From assembly GCA_963978895.1 (NCBI GenBank), contig OZ022240.1:3150916-3214915 (forward strand): a DNA stretch of 64,000 bases. Direction: 5' to 3'. The notes beneath the pieces were generated by a model, which saw only the letters and a list, made by a program, of their open reading frames with translations, did no database searches and had not been told where the DNA came from. This stretch comes from Erpobdella octoculata. Its lineage: Eukaryota > Annelida > Clitellata > Hirudinida > Erpobdellidae. A program made the position numbers and the translations under genes. Shown here one piece after another: positions 53,196 through 64,000 of this stretch; within the stretch, counting starts at the first letter, position 1; the number at the start of each line of letters is the position of its first letter.

Positions 53196-53559
53196 TTTAA
53201 TTTGTGCCTCGCTAAGTACTCGTGTGAGGACTGATTCGAAGGGCCTTCGAGTGTGTTAACGCAAACGAGCAACACACGTGCGTGTGAACGTATGTGGCTA
53301 AACCGGGAGAGGGATGGGTGGAAAAATGGAAGGGGGCAGGAAAATGTTTGAAGATAAGCATGACGAACAGTCCCTGGTATCCATGTAAGTTGGAACCCTT
53401 TAACAATTTGTCATCTTCCTCGTCATCTACTGCAACGCTCTGCTGACACTCTCGTTCGATAAGATTTCATGGCATTTCCTCTAAATGCATGTGTATATGT
53501 ACATGTATGTGTGTTTAGTGTTTATACCACACATCCATATCCATGTGTGATATTTATAT

Positions 53560-53671
<112 letters not shown>

Positions 53672-54294
53672 TATATAAAACTTCTTGCTTCCATTTTTTC
53701 AATTACGCAATGTTTTTCCTACAGCACATCCCTGATTTTATCTTTCTGACTTTCATTTCATCACCCATTTCCGTTTCCTTATTTCCACGTAATAATTCCA
53801 CCCATTAAACCTCTTTATCTATTTCCTTTTTTTTTCTTTATTTCCTTCAAGATGTCTATTTGTCTTTGTCTCTTTTTTTTTCTTTCTCTCTCTCTCTTTT
53901 GCTCTCTCTCTCTCTCCTCTCTCGCTTTTTATTTCCCCTTCCCGCCGTTTCTCCTTCTTTCTTTACGTTTTTCCACTAGCTTTTCCATCTTGTATCTCTC
54001 CTTACTCTTTTAACCATCTACTCCTTTGAACTGTTCCGATATCAAAAGCAATGTTTTCTCTTTAGCACCGACGCTAAAAAAGTTCTAAAGCTCCAGCTTG
54101 CTTTCTTTCCCTTTTCGCTCCAGTGGGCAGGACCAGATTGATGGAAGCAGTGCATGCTGTTTACACCTTTGCATTTTTTTTGTGTTCATCCGCATAGAAG
54201 CACCTAAATGCACACACACACACACATACACACACATAGGACACACATACAGATGCGTATACTCACATACATACACGTTGACGTAAACTTGAGT

Positions 54295-54640
54295 ATACAA
54301 ACCACACACTTTACACTTCTATACAACACACTTCTACGCAACACACTTTTATAAAGTATACTTCAAAACAGCACAAAGCACATTTCTAAGCCGCACACTT
54401 CTACACAACACACTTCTACACCGCAAACGTCTACACAGCAAACTCATACACTCTACACTTCTACACAACACACTTTTACATAGCACACTTGCACACGGCA
54501 CACTACAAGACATCATTCTTCTACACAGCACACCATTACACAACTCTCTTCTACATAACACAGTTTCATGCATCACTCTTCTACACAGTACACTTCTACA
54601 CAGCAGTCTTCCACACTGCACGCTTCTATAAAGCACGGAA
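54295..54640. repeat. ~16-bp repeat of cacacttctacacaacacac type
   Basis: Units of cttctacacagcacac with many variants across about 345 bp. Confidence 0.85.
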
Positions 54641-54778
54641 TCGGTTGAACAGACTGGAAGAGAACCCCACAGAGCGTATGTTCGGTACGAAACGACAAGC
54701 TCCCAAGTGATCTCTTTAGTCTATAAGCACAGTCGGTTCGGTTCTATTTTAATACAAAAGCTTATGGACGCTGTGCCG

Positions 54779-55040
<262 letters not shown>

Positions 55041-55651
55041 TAATTACAATAGTAGAAGTGATAATAGTAATGCCATTAATATTTACAATAATAATAATAC
55101 TTATAGTAATTGAAATAATAACGATTTTAATAATGGGAAGTTAAAAGAAGAAGTTTCTAGAACAAAATCTAGCAAAGCTTTCATAGAGATTCCTCAGTTA
55201 GGGAATTATCGCCGTGGAAAGAGAGAGGCTTGGAAAAGTTTTATTTCACCAGAGAAAAGGCGCGTCTTTTTGTGGCTCACATCCATCCGACGTGCGTGAG
55301 TCTTCATCTCACGTACACGTTAGGTAATCAAGGGTTTACGAGGGTACATGGATTCACCGGGGATACAAGGGCTCAGCAGGGCTACAAGGGTTCAAGGGTC
55401 ACTAGGGTTTACAGTGTGCAGAGAGATGTCTACAACATGCACACCGCATATGTCCACAATAGCTACACATCTGTCAAAATGGAGCTCTTTAACCATCAAC
55501 ACAAATGTCCACACAACGCACAGTACAAACATGTCTGTCAAGCACGTGATAAATGTATGTACTTATACAATGTACAGTAATATACACGAAAACTTGCCTG
55601 CAAGTTGTGCTGGCTTCTGTACGATTAAACAACGCACAAACAGAATCTCTT

Positions 55652-55706
55652 TATTTCTTTCTTTCTGTCTCTCTCTCTTTGTCTCTCTCTCTCTCTGTCT
55701 TTGTTT

Positions 55707-55802
<96 letters not shown>

Positions 55803-55900
55803 TCTCTTTCTCTCTCCCTCTCTCTCTCTCTCTTTCTTTTTTTCTCTCTCTCTCTTTCTTTTCTCTCTCTCTCTCTCTCTCCCTCTTTCTTTTTTCTCTT
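55652..55900. repeat. (CT)n microsatellite and pyrimidine tract
   Basis: ctctctctct with gt and ttt interruptions; Ser/Leu and Arg/Glu frames are repeat translations. Confidence 0.97.
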
Positions 55901-55984
55901 TTGAACAATTTTTTTTGTTTGACTCGTACATTTGAAACAACTTCGCTCATGAGGCGTACTTAGATGCACAAAACTTACACGCAC

Positions 55985-56072
55985 ATACCCAACACAGCGC
56001 CCACGTCCTTAAAACAGCGCGCCCATCCCTGAAACAGCGTGCACATCCCTGAAACAGCGCCCACGTGATGCT
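55985..56072. repeat. ~23-bp repeat, 4 copies
   Basis: cgtccttaaaacagcgcgcc, catccctgaaacagcgtgca, catccctgaaacagcgccca and a partial copy. Confidence 0.85.
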
Positions 56073-56472
56073 GATAATGCGCGCTCACGACTCTATATAA
56101 ACCTCTAATCGCATCGGAAGGGACTTCCTACTACCTAAGACACAAAATAAAGAGAGAAAATATTTCGGTTTCAAATTATGAATAATACAAAAATCCGGTC
56201 GATATAACGTTCTTAATTTCTTATCTTCTTCGCTTTCTTTTTTTTATGCACCATTAAGCGCGGTAAACCATCGATAGAAATCTTGATTTTATACGGATCG
56301 GTCGCTTCTACATTAATATCTGCATTCTCAAAAATGTCGTCTGGAGTCTGTTGCTATTGCCGCTCACCGACGAAAACAAATATTAAAAGAATATCAAAGA
56401 ATCGAAATAAAACTCCTTTATCGAAATCATTCGCTAAACTAGCGCTTCTTGTCTTGACCTTGTCTCACGTAG

Positions 56473-56775
56473 ATCTGCCTCGGGTCGTACCGTCGGATCA
56501 AAATAACCAGCACCCCACGAAGATCTACCTAGCCCGGGGCTTGACGGGCAAGGTGGTGTGCACGGTCGATGCCAACCCCCCGGCCAGTATCATCATGTGG
56601 TACAAAAACGACCAGGTCTTGAAGCCCACGAAAAACCAGAGGGTCAGGGTTACCAAGCATGGATCGCTCATCATCGAAGACATCATCGATTCGGACGAGG
56701 GGGTATACACCTGCCTACCCTACTCCCCCCTGGGGTCAGGAAACAAGTCGGAACCGTTCCAGGTTTTTGTGAGAG
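56473..56775 (+). CDS. tutl: Turtle/IGSF9-like protein, Ig4 exon
   Basis: The acceptor ttgtctcacgtag ends at 56472 and the donor gtcagt starts at 56776; phase 1 at both ends. A single exon carries the whole fourth Ig domain. T plus AT gives Tyr, then LPRVVP, the strand-B segment GLTGKVVCTVDANPP (first Cys), IIMWYKNDQ (Trp), HGSLIIEDIIDSDEGVYTC (E and F strands, second Cys), PYSPLGSGNKSEPF and QVFVR. The Y-x-P opening, the PYxxxG turn after the second Cys and the ANPP motif are what I expect for Ig4 of Turtle/IGSF9. NKS is a potential glycosylation site. The open frame extends upstream to 56283, but that part lacks Ig character and is intron. Confidence 0.87.
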
Positions 56776-57781
56776 GTCAGTTAGTTTTGATGAAATAGTT
56801 ATTTCATTAATGGTAATTTTTAAAACCTCATTTTCATAATTTCATTTGGATAACGATTTTTGCTTTTATTAAGATAATTTTTGACTCATACAAATAACTT
56901 TTGAGAAAATTTTTATTTTAAATGCTTAAAATAAATATTCATTATGCAGCCATCAATATTGCAGCTAAAACAATTTTTGTAGATTCTGCAGATAAAGCAA
57001 AAACATCGGTTAACATAAATTTAACCGTTCTAATTTAGCCTCGTTTGTCTAATGCATTGCTTAATCTGCAAAAACAAAATTGGATCATCAGGAAAAAAAG
57101 TTAAAGAATAGTTTTGCAAATTTGAAAAAAAAACAAAATTTTTATACGAATTCTTTCAGTCTTGGCAGCAAACTTTTTTTTTTGCAAAGAAGAACTCATT
57201 AAAACGTTCATTTCAAAAGAGAAAAAAAAAGAAAAAAACTTTTTTTAAAGAAGAAAAACTCTGCGACCACACAATGTTATATGAGGTTCTGTTTGCAAAG
57301 TGCAAACAAACTTCAAAAAGTTTGTTTAACGATGGGAACTTTTATGCAAATTAAATCCTCTTAATTGATTTGCGCCTGAAAAACCAACCAATGGAGGTCT
57401 CTCCAGGAAATCACGTGATGGCTGGCTTGTAGCAAAATTATGCTTTACATTAACATAAAAAACGTTGACTGAGCAATAACGTTGATGAAAAAAAAATTGG
57501 AAAAAATCATTTAAAAAAATAGAATATCGCTTTAATGTTGATGAGAATTATTTATTTATTTATTGTTTCTAATATTATTCGAATTTATTTTGTGTCATTA
57601 AAACCTACATTTCTTTTAGTCAGACGGAGCTCTGCTGTTGATTGCGTCATAAGTCGCTTGGCGTCAAGGAGGCAAACGTCGGATTTGACGTATGACTGAG
57701 TCTCTTTGTCGCATTGAAGAGGAGGGGGGGTGGTGCTGACTAACATTTTCTAAAAGTGTAGTTTATAAAGAATATCTCTGT

Positions 57782-57856
57782 GTATGTACATGTGTGCGTG
57801 TACATGTTTGTATGTACATGTGTGCATGTATGTACGTGTGTGTGTGTGTGTGTGCA
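57782..57856. repeat. (GT)n-rich tract
   Basis: gtatgtacatgtgtgcgtgt, then gtgtgtgtgtgtgtgtg. Confidence 0.88.
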
Positions 57857-58008
57857 GCGCAGGTCTAAAGGTTGACACTTTTAACGTCCCAACAAGTGGT
57901 AACTTAAAACTGTTTTCAATGATAAAATCATTTGGCACAATAGTTTCGTATGTTTGAGAACTTTTTCAACAACTTTTTTTCGATTGTTCCCAGTTACAAC
58001 AAAACAAA

Positions 58009-58310
58009 TAGTTAGTTGGCTGACAGGTTAACGGCCATGACTCGCTACCACCTGGTTCTAGGGTTCGAGTGCAGCTACATCACACACATACAAAAATAGA
58101 CAGGGTTTTTTGGGTAAAATGCGAGCCGTGCACCCGGGTGCCTTCCGAGTAATGATATACTGGCATGAATATTTGAAAATAGTTGACGTTATTTAACGAC
58201 GCAGCAATCTCGTGCATACCCAATATCACTCAGATGACCATCTACGGGCATGGCTTCCATTGCTAGCCTGCTGTCACGCCACTGGAGCTTAACGACTATA
58301 TATTTGGCAG
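58009..58310 (+). mobile_element. tRNA-derived SINE-like element
   Basis: The head contains an A-box-like ttggctgacaggttaacggc and a B box gggttcgagtgc, about 45 bp apart, as in class II (Leu/Ser-like) tRNAs. It lacks the good cloverleaf of a working tRNA. A G+C-richer body follows, including the perfect palindrome gcacccgggtgc (58130-58141), and fades into A+T-rich DNA near 58310. It differs from the element at 17515-17675, so two SINE families seem present. Confidence 0.55.
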
Positions 58311-60536
58311 CATTAAAACATTAAACTTTATAATAAGAATAAATTTTTAATTTTTCAATTCATAAAATGTTTCATAGAAATAATAGGTTTTATGTGTAAC
58401 AACAAATTTGTCTAAGCAGACTTATTTTTAACTCAAAACAAAACTAATTTGCGTGAAAGTAAACTAAGCAAATAACAAAAAACAAAACCAAAAAAAAGAT
58501 AAATTTTGTAAAAATGAAGATCAATTAATTTGAAAAAAGAAAAAAATAGATATTTTATGTTCTTATTATGTTATTTTATGGGCATCATTTATCATTTTTA
58601 ATTTATATTTGTTGTCGTAGCAACTAAAACTGGTTATTATAAAAAAAACTAATTTTTATTAAAACATCATGGTGTGTTATTTAATTTTTAATTTTTTCCA
58701 TGAAAAAAATTCACTTGCAGACAAAACCTCATTTAATATTTATGAAACAATAGTTTTTATTTCATTCAAAATTGTGTTCGTTCAATGATTTGCTGTGCAA
58801 AAAAAAAATTTTCAGTTTAAAAACAAAGTACAACATTTTCAGAAAATTGTTTTTTTTAAATTGAGTTTTTTTAAGTTTTCTTTTTAAATTTATATTTTCA
58901 GTAATAAATTATTTCCTGCACGTAAATTCAAAGCAACATGGAGCCAAAATGCATTAAATAACTTGAGCCTATCCGATCAAAAACATCAAAAAGCCATTTG
59001 CCATTTTTAAATAAGATGACAAAAAAACTACACTGCAGGAAATTTTGCTATTTTTTTGAACGTTTTTCCAGCTTTCAATTATCTCCCCCTTTTTCTTAAT
59101 TTTTTTCTTTTTTTTCTTTTATTTCCTTTTCTATCTTCTTTTTCAAAGATGGCGACTTAGACACATCCCTTATGGCGCAAGATTACAAACATCTGCCGCA
59201 GCATTGAAAGAGACGTTTAAAAAAATACTTGATTTTATTTTAAATTGTTTTAGTATAAGTTTAAGAATAATGGAATTTAATTTTTTTTTCAGTTTTGCTG
59301 TTTTTTGGTTAAACGAGTGACACTTTTATTCAAACTTTGCAAATAATTTTTATATGTTTTATATTTGGTTTGCGTCACTGTTGCAAAACGTATTTAGATT
59401 TTTTGTTTGTTTGGTTTTAGCATTTTCTGTTTTGAAACTTCATTTTTCAAAAAATAAAACGCAAAAAACTATTTATTTTTCAGAAAACGACTAATATGTT
59501 TCATATTAAAACAAAAAAAAATGAAAATTCAAGAATGTTAAAATAAAAAAAAACAATCAAATAAAAATCGTTTTTTTTTTCCTGGTCACCATTTTTTTCT
59601 TTGTTGTGCGGCTACTGGTCTGCAGGCTCCCCTACCCCCCATCTACCGTAAGCTTGTACATCTTTTTTACGCCGCGGTTGGAGGAGTGAATGACGACTGG
59701 GAGAGACCCATCCATCCACATTACCAGCATTCTTCTTTCTCCCCTTGATAATCTGACTCGCGCTCTATAAAAAAAACTCGATTTTTTCTTTTCTTTTCTT
59801 CTTCTAATGTTTTCTTGTTTTCTCTGTCTTTTCTATGATTTGTGTTTTTCAATTTTGCCATCCACATTTATTTTCATTTTATTTTAATTTTTTGTGCAAT
59901 TTATCATTTTTATTTTTTTATATATTTATATTTTTCACTGGCTGCTTTTTTCCTATACATGCGTTTTTGTAGTTTTTTTCTATTTCGTTCGGTGCCGCAA
60001 CTTTTCAATTTGTCTCCAGCACTGTGGATAAAAGAATGATGGACGAGTCTTAGGAAAAAAATAGAAAAAAACCTGAAAGTTTTGCTGTGTGTGTTTTCAA
60101 CTTGTTTTTCGTCTTTCCATGTGGAAACGGCGTTTCGTGGAGTAAAAAAAACAAAGCAGACAGGATCACATGTCCGAGTGGTCAAAACTGTTTTTTTAAG
60201 ATTAAAAACAAAAAAACTAAAAATAAAATTACAAATAACTTTTAAACGATTTATTTGCAGGTTGCGTTGAAACGTTTGAGCAATAAAAAATCGATCCATC
60301 AATGAATGCAAATTAAATAAAAACCAAAAAAACTCAGATTATAACATAAAAAACCAATAAATTCTGATATTTAAATTTAATTGAAACAATTTTTCGAATG
60401 AAACTTATTCGGTTGGAAAAATTTAAAAGAGGAAAAAAAATAAGACGCAATTAACTTCTCTCCGTAATTTTGTGATAAATTACTTCCGATCAGGGAGATC
60501 ATGACCACAACGGCCGGTTGAGAATTGGCTTCCTAC

Positions 60537-60569
60537 AAATGCATGCAGATGAAAGGAATTTTAGAATAC
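60537..60569. repeat. 33-bp direct repeat, copy 1
   Basis: aaatgcatgcagatgaaagg and on to tttagaatac. It matches 60786-60818 with about three differences. A 19-bp tandem array starts directly after it. Confidence 0.85.
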
Positions 60570-60702
60570 ACGAACTTTTTAGAACGTCACTGATGTTTTA
60601 GAACTTCACTAATGTTTTAGAACGTCACTAATGGTTTAGAACGTCACTAATGTTTTAGAACGTCACTGATGTTTTAGAACGTCACTGATGTTTTAGAACG
60701 TC
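60563..60702. repeat. 19-bp minisatellite, about 7 copies
   Basis: Units of agaacgtcactgatgtttt with ctaatg variants. Confidence 0.92.
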
Positions 60703-60785
60703 TTTTACTTTTATGCAATTGATGTAGAACAATATTAATTGCACATTAAGCAATTCAATGTTTTAGAATGTTTTAGTTTTACTTC

Positions 60786-60818
60786 AAATGCATGCAGATG
60801 ATAAGAAGTTTAGAATAC
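60786..60818. repeat. 33-bp direct repeat, copy 2
   Basis: aaatgcatgcagatgataag and on to tttagaatac, directly before the 15-bp array. Confidence 0.85.
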
Positions 60819-60821
60819 ATT

Positions 60822-61440
60822 GTTCATTGTTGATGCTATCATTGTTGATGCTATCATTGTTCATGTTATCATTGTTCATGCTATCATTGTTCATGCTATC
60901 ATTGTTCATGCTATCATTGTTCATGCTATCATTGTTCATGCTATCATTGTTCATGCTATCATTGTTCATGCTATCATTGTTCATGCTATCATTGTTCATG
61001 CTATCATTGTTTATGCTAGCATTATTTATGCTATCATTATTTATGCTATCATTATTTATGCTATTATTGTTCATGCTATCATTATTTATGCTATCATGAT
61101 TTATGCTATCATTGTTCATGCTATCATTATTTATACTGTCATTGTTTATGCTAGCATTATTTATGCTATCATTATTTATGCTATCATTGTTTATGCTATA
61201 ATTGTTCATGATATCATTGTTCCTGATATCATTGTTCATGCTATAATTGTTCATGATATCATTGTTTATGCTGACATTGTTCATGCTATAATTGTTCCTG
61301 CTATACTTGTTCATGATATCATTGTTCATGCTATACTTCTTAGAGCCATCACTGTTCATGTCTCTAATGTTCATTTTATCGGTGTTCGTGTTATCAATGT
61401 TCATGATATTACTGTTCATGTCAGACTGCTCGTGTTACCA
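60822..61440. repeat. 15-bp minisatellite, about 41 copies
   Basis: Units of attgttcatgctatc, homogeneous to about 61010 and then drifting (atttatgctatc, catgatatc). The 15-bp period keeps frames open for over 200 codons on both strands; not coding. Confidence 0.96.
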
Positions 61441-62109
61441 CTGTTTGTATGTACTCCTTGTTGACGTCATCTCAATCAAAGTGTTTTCAAGTTTTTTTTT
61501 TAATTTTTAATATTTTTTAATTAAGATTAAAAATGTTTTCGTTTCTTAAAACGCTTAAAAACAATAATTTTTTTTGCATGAAAAAAATTCACTAAAACCT
61601 TTTTGCGAGTTAATCTTGCATTAAAATTTTAAGGTTTTCAGGATTGTTTCAGTTTAAATCCAAATTAAAATTCTGTTTAATTTAAGGCAAATGTTTTTCT
61701 TATTTATTTATTTAACAAAGATAAAAACAATAAAAAAACTAGTTACAAATTAATTTAAAACTCTTAAATAAATACATTTTTAAATAAATTTAACTCAATT
61801 AAAAATTATTTAAAAAAACATATCCATCTTGGTTTTCAGTTCCAACATTAACACCGTTATTTTCCCCCATCTAATATATTCCTTGAGGAGAATTATTTCT
61901 TTAAAACACACAGTTCTTGATGGTCTTAAGCGATTAGCGACTTTATAATTTCAGATATTTATAGCCTGCTTCGTTGTTCATTTTGAATTATTTTTTTTTT
62001 CATTCCATTTAAAGTTTGATATTTAACAAGTATAGGAAAAAACGAGTTTTTTAACACAAACTTTAATTTCAAATACACTCGATTTAGAAATAAAAAAATG
62101 TTCAAATTA

Positions 62110-62265
62110 AGTTTTTTTTTATTGAATAATGTATTGTCATCCAATATAAGGCTATGCTGAAAGTTTCAGCCTCCTAGCTAGTAAAAAAACTGTTTAAATT
62201 TTACTTGCAAAATTTGCGTACAGAGAAAACCACACACACACACACATACACACACACAAACAGAG
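62110..62265 (+). mobile_element. Diverged relative of the 14127-14420 repeat
   Basis: It carries ctgaaagtttcagcctccta, ctagt, actgtttaaattttacttgc and gcgtacagag in the same order as the tail of the 14127 copy, followed by a (CA)n run instead of an ACAG tail. A shorter match lies at about 31145-31175. Confidence 0.4.
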
Positions 62266-62891
62266 ATTGTAACCTAAATAAAAATTTGTAAACCTATACG
62301 TAGAACAAATGAACTTACTATGAACTTACTCACTGGATAAATCAGCAGTCCTAAGCAACACCTTATTGGCTCCAGCCTCATAAGTAGAAATATTAGTACT
62401 AGTGCTCAACTGCTGTAGCCTTCCTAGTAGAACATTTAGCCAATGACATTGCCTTTACCTCAGGCGGTTAAATGTTTACTTCTTTTACAAAAAATTGTTA
62501 TTTTTATAGATATTATTTTTTTCTATTTTGTCGATTTTTTGAATGTTCTTCAATTATTTATCAAGGCGCTTCGATTGAGGCCATTTTTGTTTTGTTTTTG
62601 TCACAAATTAAAAAAAATATTTTTTATTATTTTTTCTTTTGTTTGGCTGTTTTTAAAAAAAATTGATTTTTAACGTTACTTTTTCTATGCTGAAATAAAA
62701 ATAATCACTCGCTATAAACAAGAAGGTGTCGAATAAATAATTTAATGATAATAATAACATTCATTAATAAGAATAATAAAAATATTCAACAACAATAATA
62801 ATAATACCAATAATCATATTCTTCTACTCGTGGTTTTCATTTGAATTATTACAGCAAATTTAACAGAAAGAATAAAAATTTATTTCCACAG

Positions 62892-63007
62892 ACCCTCCCT
62901 ACTTTAAAACCACTCCGGAAATGTTCTACTTCAGACGTCCCGGAGACTCTGTGGTCATGTCATGCTCTGTCGACGGCGATCCAAAGCCCAGTGTCCAATG
63001 GCAGAAG
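62892..63007 (+). CDS. tutl: Turtle/IGSF9-like protein, first Ig5 exon
   Basis: The acceptor tatttccacag ends at 62891 and the strong donor gtaagt starts at 63008. It enters in phase 1 (G plus AC gives Asp) and leaves in phase 0. It encodes PPYFKTTPEMFYFRRPGDSV, then VMSCSVDGDPKPSVQWQK: strands A, B (Cys) and C (Trp) of the fifth Ig domain. The PPxF-xx-P-E opening and the R-x-GDSV turn fit Ig5 of the family. The second Cys must be in an exon beyond the window. Confidence 0.87.
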
Positions 63008-63171
63008 GTAAGTGGCCTCACAAGTTAACAAAACGACTGCTTCAGCACAAGTTTAAAATTTGCTATATGAAGAAGTTATATTTTAATTTATAATTTTTTG
63101 TTCAGCAGTATTTTTTTATCAAGGTATCTGTCAGCTAAACGGTAATCCAATTGGTAATTATTCAAGAGTTA

Positions 63172-63252
63172 ATATCACATTTGAGACTTAATGTCACATT
63201 TGAGATTTAATGTCACAGTTGAGACTTAATGTCACAGTTAAAGCTTAATGTC
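63172..63252. repeat. 19-bp repeat, about 4 copies
   Basis: Units of aatgtcacatttgagactt with gttgag and gttaaag variants. Confidence 0.88.
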
Positions 63253-63316
63253 ACAATTAGTTCGTTTGGATCGAAATGATTGAAACCGTGCATAGTTTTC
63301 ACAGTAAAACGTCGCA

Positions 63317-63508
63317 TAATGATGATGACGATGAAGGAGATGATAATGATGATGGCTACTGTGACGTTGACTAAGTTGATGATGATGATGATGATGAAAG
63401 TGATGATGATGATAGTGATGGTGATGATGGTGGTTGTGGTGATGATGAAGATGATGATGGTGGTTGTGATGATTAAAATGTTACCGGTCATGATGATGAT
63501 GATGTCTA
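63317..63508. repeat. (GAT)n microsatellite
   Basis: gatgatgatg with gtggttgtg and aag interruptions. Confidence 0.93.
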
Positions 63509-63785
63509 GCATGATCATTGATCATGTGATCATGTTATCCTGATGATGGTGTTCATAAACACAAATCATGCAATCAAAACTGACAAGCCGAAGTTAAGGA
63601 GAAAAAAAGATTCGCAATCATTATTACTTTTTGTTGTTTTAATTTCCTTCATAATTCTCACAAAAAATTACAAAGAATTATTTTCAAAAGCATTCTTGGA
63701 ATTATAAACATGCAACTCTCGCGTCTGGCTGGTTGGCAGGGAAATTGTTAGGGACTGTAGACTAATTGTGGACATTGTGTTGCAA

Positions 63786-63942
<157 letters not shown>

Positions 63943-64000
63943 CAACACATGAAAATACGTCTACATCTTTATACACAAACACATGTATATATTTATATAT

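Larger units (their letters stand above)
56776..62891 (+). other. Intron between the Ig4 and Ig5 exons (6116 bp)
   Basis: Phase-1 intron bounded by gtcagt and tatttccacag. It is mainly A+T-rich unique DNA (56800-57770, 58320-60530, 61500-62880) in which I see no exon, plus a tRNA-derived element and two minisatellites. Confidence 0.78.

Noticed and set aside
56283..56472. Upstream extension of the Ig4 open frame to an ATG at 56283
   Set aside because: The region lacks Ig motifs, and the pyrimidine-rich acceptor at 56472 with a correct phase explains the exon start better.
60784..61464. Open frames over 200 codons on both strands
   Set aside because: A 15-bp repeat without stops in several frames explains them.

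Overview
The window is a piece of an invertebrate animal nuclear genome. It is A+T-rich, full of micro- and minisatellites, and carries a few short exons with GT..AG introns of 4 to 13 kb. I see nothing bacterial, viral or organellar. The coding content, the tRNA-derived short elements and the retroelement-like tails fit a lophotrochozoan (annelid, for example a leech, or mollusc), but that is an inference from style and was not checked against a database.

Only one gene can be supported. Five exons on the + strand (34105-34740, 39266-39422, 43446-43576, 56473-56775, 62892-63007) have compatible intron phases (1, 1, 2, 1, 1, then 0). Together they encode a chain of immunoglobulin domains that I match to Ig2, Ig3 (two exons), Ig4 and the first half of Ig5 of the Turtle/IGSF9 family of neuronal cell-surface adhesion proteins. 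The signal peptide, Ig1, the rest of Ig5, the fibronectin repeats, the membrane segment and the tail must lie outside the window or in exons I did not find.

Layout. 1-34104: no supportable exon; either 5' intron or upstream DNA. It holds many tandem repeats, a 500-bp element with terminal inverted repeats (12804-13303), members of a dispersed repeat family (14127-14420, 16845-17142 and a tandem pair at 24611-25600), and a tRNA-derived element on the - strand (17515-17675). 34105-63007: the five exons and four introns. The introns hold long (CAT)n, (ATT)n, (AAT)n, (CA)n, (CT)n and (TA)n arrays, minisatellites of mostly 12-72 bp, a retroelement-like relic with its own minisatellite (37501-37980), and a second tRNA-derived element on the + strand (58009-58310). 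63008-64000: start of the next intron.

The most unusual point is the Ig2 exon. Its two core cysteines are separated by an in-frame insertion of about 120 residues, mostly Asn-rich and built from AAC and CA microsatellites. The exon also ends directly against a 12-bp tandem array that stays open for another 61 codons. Complementary (GAT)n and (CAT)n arrays bracket the Ig2-Ig3 exons and could shape splicing. I did not find a clearly new multi-gene system. Most long open frames in the window are translations of simple repeats and were left out.
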